A DNA stretch of 64,000 nt from NCBI RefSeq assembly GCF_029223885.1, contig NZ_CP119409.1, positions 956,001-1,020,000 on the forward strand, read 5' to 3'. This DNA is from Pararhizobium gei (lineage in GTDB: Bacteria > Pseudomonadota > Alphaproteobacteria > Rhizobiales > Rhizobiaceae). The position numbers and the translations under genes were made by a program. Under the pieces are notes generated by a model that saw only the letters and a list, made by a program, of their open reading frames with translations, made no database searches and was not told the origin of the DNA. Positions 36,565 through 45,314 of the stretch are shown here, piece after piece (position 1 is the first letter of the stretch; the number at the start of each line of letters is the position of its first letter).

Positions 36565-38055
36565 GTGAAGGCGCGAACGGGTGTAGACGGACTTGACGAT
36601 ATATTGGTCGGTGGCTTGGCGAAGGGACACGTGTTCCTTCTGGAAGGCAACCCCGGCACTGGCAAGACAACGATTGCATTGCAGTTTCTTTTGTCCGGAG
36701 CGCAGGATGGTGAGCGTGGACTTTACGTGACACTGTCGGAAACCGAACAGGAACTGCGTGGCGGAGCTGCGTCCCACAATTTGGTCATCGACGACAATGT
36801 CGAGATTTTCGAACTGACGCCGCCCGAATCGCTGCTCGACCCGGAAAATCAACAAAGCCTGCTTTACTCGTCCGACCTTGAGTTGGGTGAGACGACCAAA
36901 CTCATTCTGGACGCTTTCGATCGCGTGAAGCCCCACCGTCTCGTGATCGACAGCCTGTCGGAAATTCGTCTTCTCGCCCAGAACTCACTGCGATATAGGC
37001 GGCAAATTCTTGCGCTGAAGCATTTCTTCGCCAGAAAGAACGCGACCGTTCTCCTGTTGGACGATCTCACCTCCGATGCGCATGACAAGACCGTTCACAG
37101 TGTTGTCCATGGTGTCGTTCGTCTTGAGGAACTCGCGCCCAATTACGGGCCCGAGAGACGCCGGCTGCGCATCCTCAAATATCGCGGACAGGCCTACCGT
37201 GGCGGTTTCCATGATTTCGCGATCAAGGCAGGGGGCGTCAAAGTCTACCCCCGTCTCATCGCCGCCGAGCATCGAAAGGATTTCAACCGCGACCCGCGAT
37301 CGACAGGCGTGCCGGAACTCGATGCTCTGCTTGGCGGCGGAGTCGAGAACGGGTCGAGCACGCTGATACTTGGGCCGAGCGGCACCGGTAAAAGCCTGTT
37401 TTGCAGCCAGTTCGTGGCGGCCGCTGTGCGGCGCGGCGAGAAGGCGGCCTTTTTCGTCTTCGATGAGGAACTTGGTCTGCTCTTTTCGCGCATGCGGGTC
37501 TTGGGCATTGATCTCGAAGCCATGCGCGATGAAGGCATGCTGCATATCGAGCAGCTGGACGCGGTCGAACTGTCTCCCGGCGAGTTCACGCAACGGGTCC
37601 GCGATTGCGTCGATCGGCTCAACGCGAAGACCGTCGTGGTCGACAGTCTCAACGGCTATCAGGCCTCTATGCCCGAAGAAAACGCCTTGATCCTGCATTT
37701 GCATGAGCTCTTGCAATATCTGAACCGGCAGGGCGCGAATACGTTTCTCACCGTCGCGCAACACGGTTTGGTCGGGGACATGAAATCGCCTGTCGACGTG
37801 ACCTACCTGGCCGACACCGTTGTGCTGCTCCGATACTTCGAAGCGATAGGCAGGGTGCGGCGCGCCGTATCGGTCTTTAAGAAACGCACCGGACTGCATG
37901 AGGATACGATCCGCGAATTTACCATTGGCAAGGGCGGCCTGAAATTGGGTGAGCCTTTGAACGAGTTCCAGGGGGTACTTCGCGGTATTCCCTCTTTCGT
38001 TGGGAAAGCCGGTCCGCTTATGGCTGCCTCCAGCGCGAGTGACGACAATCAGTAG
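36565..38055 (+). CDS. KaiC-like double RecA ATPase
   Basis: From the GTG at 36565 (AGGGGA upstream; ATG at 36499 is an alternative) the protein has 496 residues and starts VKARTGVDGLDDILVGGL, typical of KaiC. Domain CI has Walker A GNPGTGKTT (28-36) and Walker B RLVIDSLSE. Domain CII has Walker A GPSGTGKS and Walker B TVVVDSLNG. The CII end (TYLADTVVLLRYFEAIGRVRRAVSVFKKRTGLHEDTIREF) aligns with KaiC around the phosphorylation segment, where the cyanobacterial S431/T432 pair reads Thr-Tyr. No KaiB or KaiA gene is adjacent. It overlaps the next kinase gene, so it probably acts in stress or redox signalling rather than a true clock. Confidence 0.88.
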   Translation: MKARTGVDGLDDILVGGLAKGHVFLLEGNPGTGKTTIALQFLLSGAQDGERGLYVTLSETEQELRGGAASHNLVIDDNVEIFELTPPESLLDPENQQSLLYSSDLELGETTKLILDAFDRVKPHRLVIDSLSEIRLLAQNSLRYRRQILALKHFFARKNATVLLLDDLTSDAHDKTVHSVVHGVVRLEELAPNYGPERRRLRILKYRGQAYRGGFHDFAIKAGGVKVYPRLIAAEHRKDFNRDPRSTGVPELDALLGGGVENGSSTLILGPSGTGKSLFCSQFVAAAVRRGEKAAFFVFDEELGLLFSRMRVLGIDLEAMRDEGMLHIEQLDAVELSPGEFTQRVRDCVDRLNAKTVVVDSLNGYQASMPEENALILHLHELLQYLNRQGANTFLTVAQHGLVGDMKSPVDVTYLADTVVLLRYFEAIGRVRRAVSVFKKRTGLHEDTIREFTIGKGGLKLGEPLNEFQGVLRGIPSFVGKAGPLMAASSASDDNQ

Positions 38056-40081
38056 CGGCAGGACAACGTCAGCACTCATTCTGGCGCCGCAGGGACGGGA
38101 TGCCCATGTTGCCGAAAACCTGCTCCGGGAACTTGATATATCCTGCGAAATCGCCGGCGATCTGGCCTCTTTCAGTGCCCTTCTTGGTGACGATGTCTGG
38201 TTCGCCGTTGTTACCGAAGAGGCTTTGCGTTTTGGTGATCTCAGGCAGATCACCGCATGGATCGAGAGCCAGCCGAGCTGGTCCGACCTTCCCTTTATCG
38301 TTCTGACACATCGCGGCGGCGGCGCCGAGCGCAATCCGGCTGCCACCAAATTGTTTGAGTTGCTGGGAAATGTGACCTTTCTGGAGAGGCCGTTCAGTGC
38401 CCTGACCTTTGCCAGTGTGGCGCGCACCGCCAGAAAGGGTCGCCGCCGGCAATTCGAGGCCCGCTCGCGGATCGAGGAATTGCGCGAAGGCGAGGAGCGG
38501 CTGAAGACAGCGCTGGTGGCAGGCAGGCTCGGAACATGGGAGCTGGATGTGGACGGCAAGAGCCTGCTGATGTCCGATACCTGCAAGGCTGTTTTCGGGC
38601 GGCAGCCCGACGATGATTTTGATTTTGAGGCGGTGGTTGCTGCGCTGCATCCGGAAGACAGGGATAGGATTCTGGAAACTGCAGAACGCAGTGTGAGCCT
38701 TGGGATCGATTACGCCGTCGAACACCGGACAATTTGGCCCAATGGCACGGTCCACTGGACGGAGGTACGGGCCCGCGTCGTGAAGGATAAGTTTGGCCGA
38801 CCGAGTCGCCTCACCGGCGTTGCCTCGGACATCACCAGCCGGAAGCTCTATGAAGATCACCTTCGTCATCTGAACGATACACTGGAGGAACGGGTTACCC
38901 AGCGGACGGCAGAACTGCGGCAGGCGCACGAAACGCTGCTGGCGGAAGTTGCCCAGCGCGAACGCGCAGAGGAACAATTGCGCCACGCTCAGAAGATGGA
39001 GGCGATCGGTCAACTGACCGGTGGCGTCGCACATGATTTCAACAATCTCCTGATGGCCGTTCTCGGCAATATCGAACTCCTGCAAAAGCAGCTAGCCGGC
39101 GATCCAAAGGCCAAGCGGCTTCTCGATGGTGCGATGCAGGGAGCCAAGCGGGGGGCGGCGTTGACGCAGAGATTGCTGGCATTTGCGCGCAAGCAGGACT
39201 TGCACGTGGAGCCAGTGGACATGGCAGGGCTGCTTCACGGCATGACCGATCTGCTGGAGCGTTCGGTGGGAGCGTCGATCCACATTGACTGGAGTATTCC
39301 CGCCGCTTTGCCCCATGCACTCGTTGATGGCAACCAGGTGGAGCTCGCGCTGCTCAATCTTGCGGTCAATGCGCGTGATGCGATGCCGAATGGGGGGCAA
39401 TTGCGGTTGGAACTTGATATAGTGGAGGGCGGGATATCCAGCCGTGCTGCACCTGGTCGCTACCTGCGCGTTGCCGTGACGGATACGGGACACGGCATGG
39501 ATGCCGAAACGCTGGAAAAGGCGATCGATCCATTTTTTTCCACCAAGGAACTGGGTAAGGGAACGGGCCTCGGTTTATCGATGATCCATGGCCTGGCGGT
39601 ACAACTGAACGGCGCCTTCCATCTCGCAAGCACCCCCGGCAAGGGAACACGCGCCGAACTCTGGTTTCCGGCCACCGACGAGAAGCAAATGAAAAACGAC
39701 GGCGAAATTCCGCAGGAGCAACACGCTGTGCATGCCAGAATATTGATTGTCGATGACGACGCCCTCATCGCGATGAGCACCGTTGACATGCTGGAAGATC
39801 TTGGCCACGAGGTCATTGAAGCGAACTCAGGAGAGCGAGCGCTCGAGATATTGGCCGGTGATGACCGTATCGACCTGATGATTACCGACTATTCAATGCC
39901 AGGTATGAACGGGGCTCAATTGGCTAAGGCGGCGCTGGAATTGAAGCCCAAGCTGCCCATTCTCGTTGCAACCGGCTACGCGGATCTTCCTCCGGGTGCC
40001 GGTATCGACCTACCCCGGTTGGGCAAGCCCTATACACAGGAGCAGATGGCGACTGAAATCGTCAAGGTACTGCAGCGCTGA
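38039..40081 (+). CDS. Hybrid histidine kinase with N-terminal degenerate receiver
   Basis: From the GTG at 38039 (in-frame ATG 38000 is possible) the protein has 680 residues and overlaps the KaiC-like gene by 17 nt. Residues about 8-125 form a receiver-like domain whose phosphorylation site is replaced (WFAVVTEEAL where a receiver has LxxxD). A PAS domain follows (about 155-275), a coiled coil, HisKA (QLTGGVAHDFNNLLMAVLGNI), HATPase (NARDAMPNGGQLRLEL, GTGLGLSMIHGL) and a true C-terminal receiver (ILIVDDDALIAMSTV, DLMITDYSMPGMNG, LGKPY). It is soluble. Coupling to KaiC suggests that the pseudo-receiver or PAS domain reads KaiC state; this is inference. Confidence 0.88.
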   Translation: MTTISSGRTTSALILAPQGRDAHVAENLLRELDISCEIAGDLASFSALLGDDVWFAVVTEEALRFGDLRQITAWIESQPSWSDLPFIVLTHRGGGAERNPAATKLFELLGNVTFLERPFSALTFASVARTARKGRRRQFEARSRIEELREGEERLKTALVAGRLGTWELDVDGKSLLMSDTCKAVFGRQPDDDFDFEAVVAALHPEDRDRILETAERSVSLGIDYAVEHRTIWPNGTVHWTEVRARVVKDKFGRPSRLTGVASDITSRKLYEDHLRHLNDTLEERVTQRTAELRQAHETLLAEVAQRERAEEQLRHAQKMEAIGQLTGGVAHDFNNLLMAVLGNIELLQKQLAGDPKAKRLLDGAMQGAKRGAALTQRLLAFARKQDLHVEPVDMAGLLHGMTDLLERSVGASIHIDWSIPAALPHALVDGNQVELALLNLAVNARDAMPNGGQLRLELDIVEGGISSRAAPGRYLRVAVTDTGHGMDAETLEKAIDPFFSTKELGKGTGLGLSMIHGLAVQLNGAFHLASTPGKGTRAELWFPATDEKQMKNDGEIPQEQHAVHARILIVDDDALIAMSTVDMLEDLGHEVIEANSGERALEILAGDDRIDLMITDYSMPGMNGAQLAKAALELKPKLPILVATGYADLPPGAGIDLPRLGKPYTQEQMATEIVKVLQR

Positions 40082-40094
40082 ATATCTTGGGAAG

Positions 40095-40115
40095 GCCCGC
40101 CACTGCGGCGGGCCA
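40095..40115. terminator. Hairpin between convergent genes
   Basis: An 8-bp perfect stem GGCCCGCC/GGCGGGCC with a 5-nt loop, 13 nt after the kinase stop and 14 nt before the end of the opposing small gene. Likely a shared end signal; no T run on either side. Confidence 0.55.
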
Positions 40116-40129
40116 AAGGGGCGACGAAG

Positions 40130-40321
40130 TCAGCCATGTCGGACGGGATGCCGGCCCTTGGCGGACATCAAAAGATCGAGCTCGATAGACGAAGGGCCGA
40201 AACGCTTGAACAGGGCCTCTGCCTCTTCCGGGTCAAGGCCGTATTTTTCCTGAAACTCTTCAAGAGTATAAGGCTTGCCGCGAACAAGCCTTGGTCTGCT
40301 GCGCACTTCCCTCGATTGCAT
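40130..40321 (-). CDS. Small conserved hypothetical protein (63 aa)
   Basis: A 63-residue basic protein whose middle reads as a helical pair (GKPYTLEEFQEKYGLDPEEAEALFKRFG) and whose tail is SSIELDLLMSAKGRH. The helix-turn pattern with Glu/Leu repeats is seen in small rhizobial proteins of unknown role. Its ATG overlaps the stop of the upstream 85-residue gene (TAATG), so the two are translationally coupled. No annotated domain recognised. Confidence 0.6.
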   Translation of the reverse strand: MQSREVRSRPRLVRGKPYTLEEFQEKYGLDPEEAEALFKRFGPSSIELDLLMSAKGRHPVRHG

Positions 40322-40578
40322 TACCAGAACCTGCGCGGCGGCGGAGCCAGTTGTTGTTCAGCCGATCGAAATCCTGCGGCATGCCCCAAAAGATAGCCCG
40401 CGATACCGACGACTGCGATGAGCAGACTGAATGAATGGGGATGTTCGGCGGCGACAGCCTTGACCGCCACAGCCTCGTTCTTCACCGCTTTTGCAACATC
40501 CGCCGCTCGTCCTGATGAACTGGCGTCGTCCTGGGTTTTGCCCGGCAAGTCCGGGCGAAATTCCGTTTTGTCTGGCAT
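40321..40578 (-). CDS. Small protein with one C-terminal membrane helix (85 aa)
   Basis: An 85-residue protein: a polar N-terminus (MPDKTEFRPDLPGKTQDDASSSGR), an Ala/Val/Lys amphipathic helix (AADVAKAVKNEAVAVKAVAAEHP) and one membrane helix (FSLLIAVVGIAGYLLGHAAGF). The plan resembles ElaB/DUF883 ribosome-associated stress proteins, though the sequence match is too weak to assign. It is the first gene of a two-gene unit with the 63-residue protein. A GGAGACAAACA-like site lies upstream of the ATG. Confidence 0.6.
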   Translation of the reverse strand: MPDKTEFRPDLPGKTQDDASSSGRAADVAKAVKNEAVAVKAVAAEHPHSFSLLIAVVGIAGYLLGHAAGFRSAEQQLAPPPRRFW

Positions 40579-40877
40579 TGTTTGTCTCCGGTTGGTGAAA
40601 CGAAAAAACAGCTGGAGAGCTATTCTGTTCCATGGAAAGACAAACTTTAAACCGCCGGCTCGTGCGCAACCGCTGGAACCATTAGGCGAGATTCCAATTG
40701 TTTCGTCAGGATGCAGGTCATGTCAAGCCGACCTGACGGAGATGGTGAACATGGCGGTTTTTCGGCTTTCTCGTCATGGCCAACGAAACGGCAGTCGAGC
40801 ACCCGACCTGTCTGGCCTGCATCCGCTCTCCGAGCTATTGTTCATTCCGATATCCGCAACCTCTGTGTGGAGTGGCA

Positions 40878-41423
40878 GTGGACAAAGCGCGTTTCTTCAG
40901 TCGTCCGGCACATCTTGTCGCCCCTGATCTGATCGGTGCGACTCTTCTGCTTGATGGCGTCGGTGGTTTCATTGTCGAGACCGAGGCCTATGCCGCAACG
41001 GATCCTGCGTCTCATAGCTTCGCAGGGCAAACGCCGCGCAACCGCTCCATGTTCGGGCCACCGGCGCATATCTACGTTTATCGGTCCTATGGCATCCACT
41101 GGTGCCTCAATTTCGTTTGCGAAACCGGCAGCGCCGTCCTCATCCGCGCCATCGAACCGACAAAGGGACTGCAGATCATGCGGGAGCGGCGGCGTGTCGA
41201 TGCTGTCAGGCTCCTCTGCAGCGGACCCGGAAGAGTGTGTCAGGCATTGGCCATCACGGGAGAAATGGACGGAACAAGCCTCGATCAGCGGCGCATCGAC
41301 CTGAGATTGCCGGACGCCGCGCCACGCGTGGTTGTCGGCAAGCGCATCGGCATCAGCAAGGGCGCGGATATGCCGTGGCGCTTCGGGTTGAAGGATTCGC
41401 CGATGGCCAGCCGAAAATTCTAG
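40878..41423 (+). CDS. DNA-3-methyladenine glycosylase (Mpg/AAG family)
   Basis: The GTG at 40878 has GGAG 5 nt upstream and gives 181 residues beginning VDKARFFSRPAHLVAPDLIG, the usual family start; the longer frame upstream is unsupported. Conserved blocks are IVETEAYAATDPASHSF (with the catalytic Glu region), TPRNRSMFGPPAHIYVYRSYGIHWCLNFVC, VLIRAIEPTKGL, SGPGRVCQALAI and PWRFGL. The enzyme excises alkylated purines to start base-excision repair in the cytoplasm. It lies alone, preceding a small hypothetical gene by 76 nt. Confidence 0.9.
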   Translation: MDKARFFSRPAHLVAPDLIGATLLLDGVGGFIVETEAYAATDPASHSFAGQTPRNRSMFGPPAHIYVYRSYGIHWCLNFVCETGSAVLIRAIEPTKGLQIMRERRRVDAVRLLCSGPGRVCQALAITGEMDGTSLDQRRIDLRLPDAAPRVVVGKRIGISKGADMPWRFGLKDSPMASRKF

Positions 41424-41499
41424 GGGTTGATTTTCCTCTTGCGATAAAGCTTCGAACAAGGAACCTGTGTGAGGATAAGGCTTGGCATAGGAGATATCC

Positions 41500-41799
41500 A
41501 TGACGCTGCGTGTCATCGAAGGTGGTCGTTCGACGCTTTTGGAAAGTGAAAATCCTTTGAAGAGCACCGATGCCCACAAGGTGCGGGTAGAAGCATTGAG
41601 ACGGTTGAAAGAGGCGGGCTATGAGCAATACCGCGTTCGTAGCATGGCCACCGGCCAACCGATCCCTAGAGAGTTGAAGCATTTCCAGATGCAGATCGAT
41701 CTCGTGGCGGAAAAGCTGGCGGGATTGTGCCCCATTCCAACCGATTATACCGAGGATTTATACTGGCCGGCACGCACGGCAAAGTCTGCAGATTCTTGA
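41500..41799 (+). CDS. Conserved hypothetical protein (99 aa)
   Basis: A 99-residue soluble protein starting at an ATG with GGAGATATCC upstream. The centre (HKVRVEALRRLKEAGYEQYRVRSMATGQPIPRELKHFQMQIDLVAEKLAGL) is mostly helical with many charged residues. The tail has PIPTDYTEDLYWPAR. It looks like a small rhizobial protein of unknown function, without Cys or His motifs. A strong terminator follows. Confidence 0.6.
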   Translation: MTLRVIEGGRSTLLESENPLKSTDAHKVRVEALRRLKEAGYEQYRVRSMATGQPIPRELKHFQMQIDLVAEKLAGLCPIPTDYTEDLYWPARTAKSADS

Positions 41800-41812
41800 G
41801 GCGGTAGACGAA

Positions 41813-41837
41813 AAAGCCGCCCTGTACAGGCGGCTTT
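41813..41837. terminator. Bidirectional terminator
   Basis: A 9-bp perfect stem AAAGCCGCC/GGCGGCTTT with a 7-nt loop and extra A/T on the minus-strand exit (T5). It sits between two convergent genes, 14 and 25 nt from their stops, so it probably serves both. Confidence 0.75.
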
Positions 41838-41861
41838 CCGAGAACGACGGGCAAGACAAGG

Positions 41862-42362
41862 TCAAGCGCTCTTGCGCGTGCCCTTTTTGTTTGCCGAACC
41901 TTCGCCAAGCTGGGTGAGCTTTTCGTCCGTGGCAACTTCTTCCTGCAAAGTAGCGTCGAGAAGGACTACGGCTTCCTTCATGCCGAGCTGCGTCGCCCAA
42001 GCTTTCAGCGTGCCGTAACGAGCGATCTCGTAATGTTCGACAGCCTGTGCAGACGAGATGAGACCGGCGTCCAAGGCGGGAGATCCCTTGAATTCTTCGA
42101 TGATCTCTTCACCTTCGGCGATGATGCCGAGAATGGCCTCGCAGGTCTTGCCCCTAGCCGGCTTGCCAAGCAGTTCGAACACCTGTTCAAGACGCTCGAT
42201 CTGCCCTTGCGTTTCTTCCCTGTGCTGCAGGAAAGCAGCCTTGCCTTCTTCCGACTGGGAAGCGCGGGCCATCTTCGGCAACGCCTTCAAAATCTGCTTC
42301 TCTGCAAAGTAGATATCCTTGAGCGTATCAAGGAAGAGATCGTTCAATGTCTTTTCGGCCAT
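41862..42362 (-). CDS. DUF892 / YciE-like ferritin-like protein
   Basis: From the ATG at 42362 (CAGGAGCTACAC upstream) the protein has 166 residues. It opens MAEKTLNDLFLDTLKDIYFAEKQILKALPKMA, the signature of the YciE/DUF892 family. Glu and His residues at ferritin-like positions (YFAEKQ, FLQHREET, VEHYEIARYGTLKAWA) suggest a di-iron four-helix bundle. Members respond to osmotic or general stress; catalytic role unproven. The Lys/Arg tail (NKKGTRKSA) may bind nucleic acid. It is a monocistronic gene with a shared terminator. Confidence 0.88.
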   Translation of the reverse strand: MAEKTLNDLFLDTLKDIYFAEKQILKALPKMARASQSEEGKAAFLQHREETQGQIERLEQVFELLGKPARGKTCEAILGIIAEGEEIIEEFKGSPALDAGLISSAQAVEHYEIARYGTLKAWATQLGMKEAVVLLDATLQEEVATDEKLTQLGEGSANKKGTRKSA

Positions 42363-42472
42363 GTGTAGCTCCTGCGGCTGGGTTGTGATGCCAGTCAACG
42401 CAAGCTTTCGTCAAAGGTTCCGGACGGAGCGCCTTAACGACGCCGACGAGAGGCGACATCCAGCAAAGCCAT

Positions 42473-43738
42473 TCAGGCAGACCGTGACGAGCAATTGATG
42501 AAATCGATTTCACTGCTGGGCTCGAAGGCAAAGACATCAACCGGCTCGGCGAGACCCCGGAGCATCTGCGGACCAAGATCTTCCATATCCATCCGGCAGC
42601 CAGCCATCTCGACAAAATCGCGCGACAAAAGCACCGGACGTTTCAAATCCTTGGTCAGTGTTTCAAGGCGCGATGCAATATTCACCGCCGGGCCGATGAC
42701 GGTAAAATCAAGACGCTGCCGCGATCCGATATTGCCATACATGACATCTCCCACATGCACGCCAATGCCGTAACCAAGATGAGCATGACCCATCTTCCTG
42801 TTCTCTTCATTCAAAGCACGCATGGCGACCTGGGCTTCGTGAATGGCCTGCAGCAGGCCTTTGCATGCATTGTCATTGCTCAATGGAAAAATGGCCAGCA
42901 AGCCGTCTCCCATGAATTTCAGGATTTCTCCGCCATGTTTCTCGATGGGGTCGGACATCGCGTCGAAATATCCGTTGAGGAGTTCGATGACATCGTCGCG
43001 GGGCCAAAGGTCGGAAATGCCGGTGAAATCCCTGAGATCGCAGATCAGGATCGCAGCGCCGACGGTGACACCACTACCCCGCGTTGTCGCGCCGGCCAGG
43101 ATCTGTTCGCTGGCATGCGGCCCCACATATGTGTCGAGAAGGGAGCGCGCCATTCGGTTCTTCAGGCGGATTTCGCTGACAAGCGCGAAGGCCGGCAGAA
43201 GCTCGGCGAGAGAGATGATGTCGCTGTCGTGAAAACCGCCCGGTCTGTCACTGGCAAATGTTATGATGTGTCGCTTGCCCTGGGTGTGCAGGAGCGGCCA
43301 CGCGACATAATCCGTGTGCCCTTCGGCACGCAGTTCGTCATAGAGCGGGTAACGCGGCACGACGCCGGGGGCGAATTCGAGATTCTGGCGAACGATCGTG
43401 GCGCCACTGTTTATCTCATAGGCGGGGCTGTTGAGATATCCGGATGTATCCTCGACACCGTGACCGAAGGTCTCGATCTCCGACTCCGCCAGCCCCCTGC
43501 GCCAGAGAATGCGTGCTCCGAGCCATTGGGGGTGAAGAATGCGAAAATGCAGCGTCCCGCGCGACACGGGGATTCCGGCGGCATTCAATCTTTCGCAAAG
43601 GTCGAGGAAAATATCGTCTATGAAGCGCTGATCGCGCGTCTCGGTCATCAGCCAATCGATGATGTCGCTGCTGTCGGCTGGCAGGGTGTCGGGTCGTCCG
43701 GAAAGCAGCCCAGATCCGGCGCTGGATGGATTAGGCAT
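42473..43738 (-). CDS. Class III adenylate/guanylate cyclase
   Basis: A 421-residue soluble protein. Residues 1-200 are a putative sensor region (DQRFIDDIFLDLCERLNAAGIPVSRGTLHFRILHP, common in rhizobial cyclases). Residues about 220-400 are the catalytic domain with metal-binding Asp residues (AAILICDLRDFTGISD and KFMGDGLLAIFP) and the transition-state region (RLDFTVIGPAVNIASRLE). The Thr-Val-Ile substrate position and the surrounding sequence fit adenylate rather than guanylate cyclases, but this is tentative. Rhizobia have many such enzymes, making cAMP in response to host or stress cues. A single gene. Confidence 0.88.
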   Translation of the reverse strand: MPNPSSAGSGLLSGRPDTLPADSSDIIDWLMTETRDQRFIDDIFLDLCERLNAAGIPVSRGTLHFRILHPQWLGARILWRRGLAESEIETFGHGVEDTSGYLNSPAYEINSGATIVRQNLEFAPGVVPRYPLYDELRAEGHTDYVAWPLLHTQGKRHIITFASDRPGGFHDSDIISLAELLPAFALVSEIRLKNRMARSLLDTYVGPHASEQILAGATTRGSGVTVGAAILICDLRDFTGISDLWPRDDVIELLNGYFDAMSDPIEKHGGEILKFMGDGLLAIFPLSNDNACKGLLQAIHEAQVAMRALNEENRKMGHAHLGYGIGVHVGDVMYGNIGSRQRLDFTVIGPAVNIASRLETLTKDLKRPVLLSRDFVEMAGCRMDMEDLGPQMLRGLAEPVDVFAFEPSSEIDFINCSSRSA

Positions 43739-43880
43739 GGTACCTCGTGACGGTCTTTGGCGTTGGTCCCTAACTTAAGGACTGCCAAGCGGGAATACCA
43801 GTGCATAGCCGAGAATTCGAAAGCGCCGGTTGCCGGCCGCAACGAAACCAAAAAAAGCGTTTTAAGGTCACAAACGCAAT

Positions 43881-43911
43881 CGTGGCGTCGTTCCAGCGAA
43901 ACGACGCCACG
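43881..43911 (-). terminator. Terminator of glnII
   Basis: A 12-bp perfect stem CGTGGCGTCGTT/AACGACGCCACG with a 7-nt loop, 10 nt downstream of the glnII stop on the minus strand. The T content that follows is modest. Confidence 0.7.
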
Positions 43912-43920
43912 GCAGTTCGA

Positions 43921-44961
43921 TCAGGCAGCGGCCGAAACCTTGCCTTCGAGCGGTACTTCCGAGATCGTTTTCAGAATCTGGGACGCGATCTGGTAGGGGC
44001 AGCCCTGCGAGTTCGGGCGGCGATCTTCGAGATAGCCCTTATAGTCGTTCTTGATGAAGGAATGCGGGACGCGGATCGACGCGCCGCGGTCGGCAACGCC
44101 GTAGGAGAACTTGTTCCATGGCGCCGTTTCGTGCTTGCCGGTCAGGCGCTTGTCATTGTCCGGTCCATAGACGGCGATATGATCCATCAGGTTCTTGTCG
44201 AAGGCAGCCATGAGCGCCTCGAAATAGTCCTTGCCACCGACTTCGCGCATATATTTTGTCGAGAAGTTGGCATGCATGCCCGAACCGTTCCAGTCGGTGT
44301 CGCCGAGCGGCTTGCAATGATATTCGATATCAATGCCATACTGTTCGGTCAGGCGCTGCAGCAGGTAGCGCGCCATCCAGATTTCGTCGGCGGCCCTTTT
44401 GGAGCCCTTGCCGAAGATCTGGAATTCCCACTGACCCTTGGCCACCTCGGCATTGATGCCTTCGTGATTGATGCCGGCTTCGAGGCACAAATCCAGATGT
44501 TCTTCGACGATCTGGCGCGCGATGTCGCCCACGTTCGAGTAACCGACGCCGGTGTAATACGGGCCCTGCGGAGCGGGGAAACCATTTTCCGGGAAGCCGA
44601 GCGGTCGGCCGTCCTTGTAGAAGAAGTATTCCTGCTCGAAGCCGAACCATGTGCCTTCGTCATCGAGGATCGTCGCGCGGGCGTTGGTGGAGTGCGGGGT
44701 GACGCCGTCCGGCATCATCACTTCGCACATGACGAGCGCGCCGTTCGTGCGGGCCGGATCGGGATAGATCGCAACCGGCTTGAGCACGCAATCGGAGCTG
44801 CGGCCCTCAGCCTGCATCGTCGAGGAGCCGTCAAAGCCCCAAAGCGGGAGTTGGTCGAGCGTCGGGAACGTTTCGAATTCCTTGACCTGCGTCTTGCCGC
44901 GCAGATTGGGAACCGGAGTGTAGCCATCGAGCCAGATGTACTCGAGCTTGTATTTCGTCAT
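43921..44961 (-). CDS. glnII: Glutamine synthetase type II (GSII)
   Basis: The ATG at 44961 (GAGAGGTTCGAA upstream) gives 346 residues beginning MTKYKLEYIWLDGYTPVPNLRGK, the eukaryotic-like GSII. Conserved blocks are LPLWGFDGSSTMQAEG, GFEQEYFF, GINAEVAKGQWEFQIFG (metal/glutamate site), NGSGMHANFSTKYMR and the ammonium-site region KHETAPWNKFSYGVADRGASIRVP. It makes glutamine from glutamate, ammonia and ATP in the cytoplasm. In rhizobia glnII is transcribed from an NtrC/sigma-54 promoter under nitrogen limitation, and one is visible upstream. A gstI-like gene lies divergently. Confidence 0.95.
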   Translation of the reverse strand: MTKYKLEYIWLDGYTPVPNLRGKTQVKEFETFPTLDQLPLWGFDGSSTMQAEGRSSDCVLKPVAIYPDPARTNGALVMCEVMMPDGVTPHSTNARATILDDEGTWFGFEQEYFFYKDGRPLGFPENGFPAPQGPYYTGVGYSNVGDIARQIVEEHLDLCLEAGINHEGINAEVAKGQWEFQIFGKGSKRAADEIWMARYLLQRLTEQYGIDIEYHCKPLGDTDWNGSGMHANFSTKYMREVGGKDYFEALMAAFDKNLMDHIAVYGPDNDKRLTGKHETAPWNKFSYGVADRGASIRVPHSFIKNDYKGYLEDRRPNSQGCPYQIASQILKTISEVPLEGKVSAAA

Positions 44962-45041
44962 TTCGAACCTCTCATGGGTTGATGATGGGCAGCCACGGAA
45001 GAGCCCGCATCTGCCACGCCGCCAACGGCTGATTTCCCACA

Positions 45042-45057
45042 TGCAGGACGCGTGCCA
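45042..45057 (-). promoter_or_regulatory. Sigma-54 promoter of glnII
   Basis: Minus strand TGGCACG, 5 nt, TGCA: the -24 GG and -12 GC are separated by exactly 10 nt, matching the sigma-54 consensus. It lies about 80 nt upstream of the glnII start. A short TGCA inverted repeat at 45098-45111 could be part of the NtrC enhancer, though its spacing differs from the usual site. Confidence 0.82.
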
Positions 45058-45314
45058 ATTCGCTCATTGAAATATGCGGAATGCTCATTTGCGGCAATGC
45101 AGACCAGTGCACAAGTCGCAACAATGACGACTGCCCTAACCGGTGCGCGCGAACCATTTGGTAGGATTGAGCTTTTGGGCTCGATCCCTGCCTGTCGCGA
45201 TATCCGAAGGATTAAAAGCACGGCCCGTGCATAATTTTTACACAATTTTTCGGTTACGGCGCTTGGCATGCACACGCCCAAAATTTGTCGCGATCCAGAC
45301 GAACCCGCGCGTAC

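Noticed and set aside
40776..40877. Upstream ATG for the Mpg glycosylase
   Set aside because: The extra 34 residues do not match the family, whose proteins begin near the FFSR motif; a GTG with GGAG at the right distance fits better.
45098..45111. TGCA inverted repeat considered as a definite NtrC enhancer site
   Set aside because: The gap between half-sites is shorter than the usual NtrC site; kept only as a tentative note in the promoter entry.
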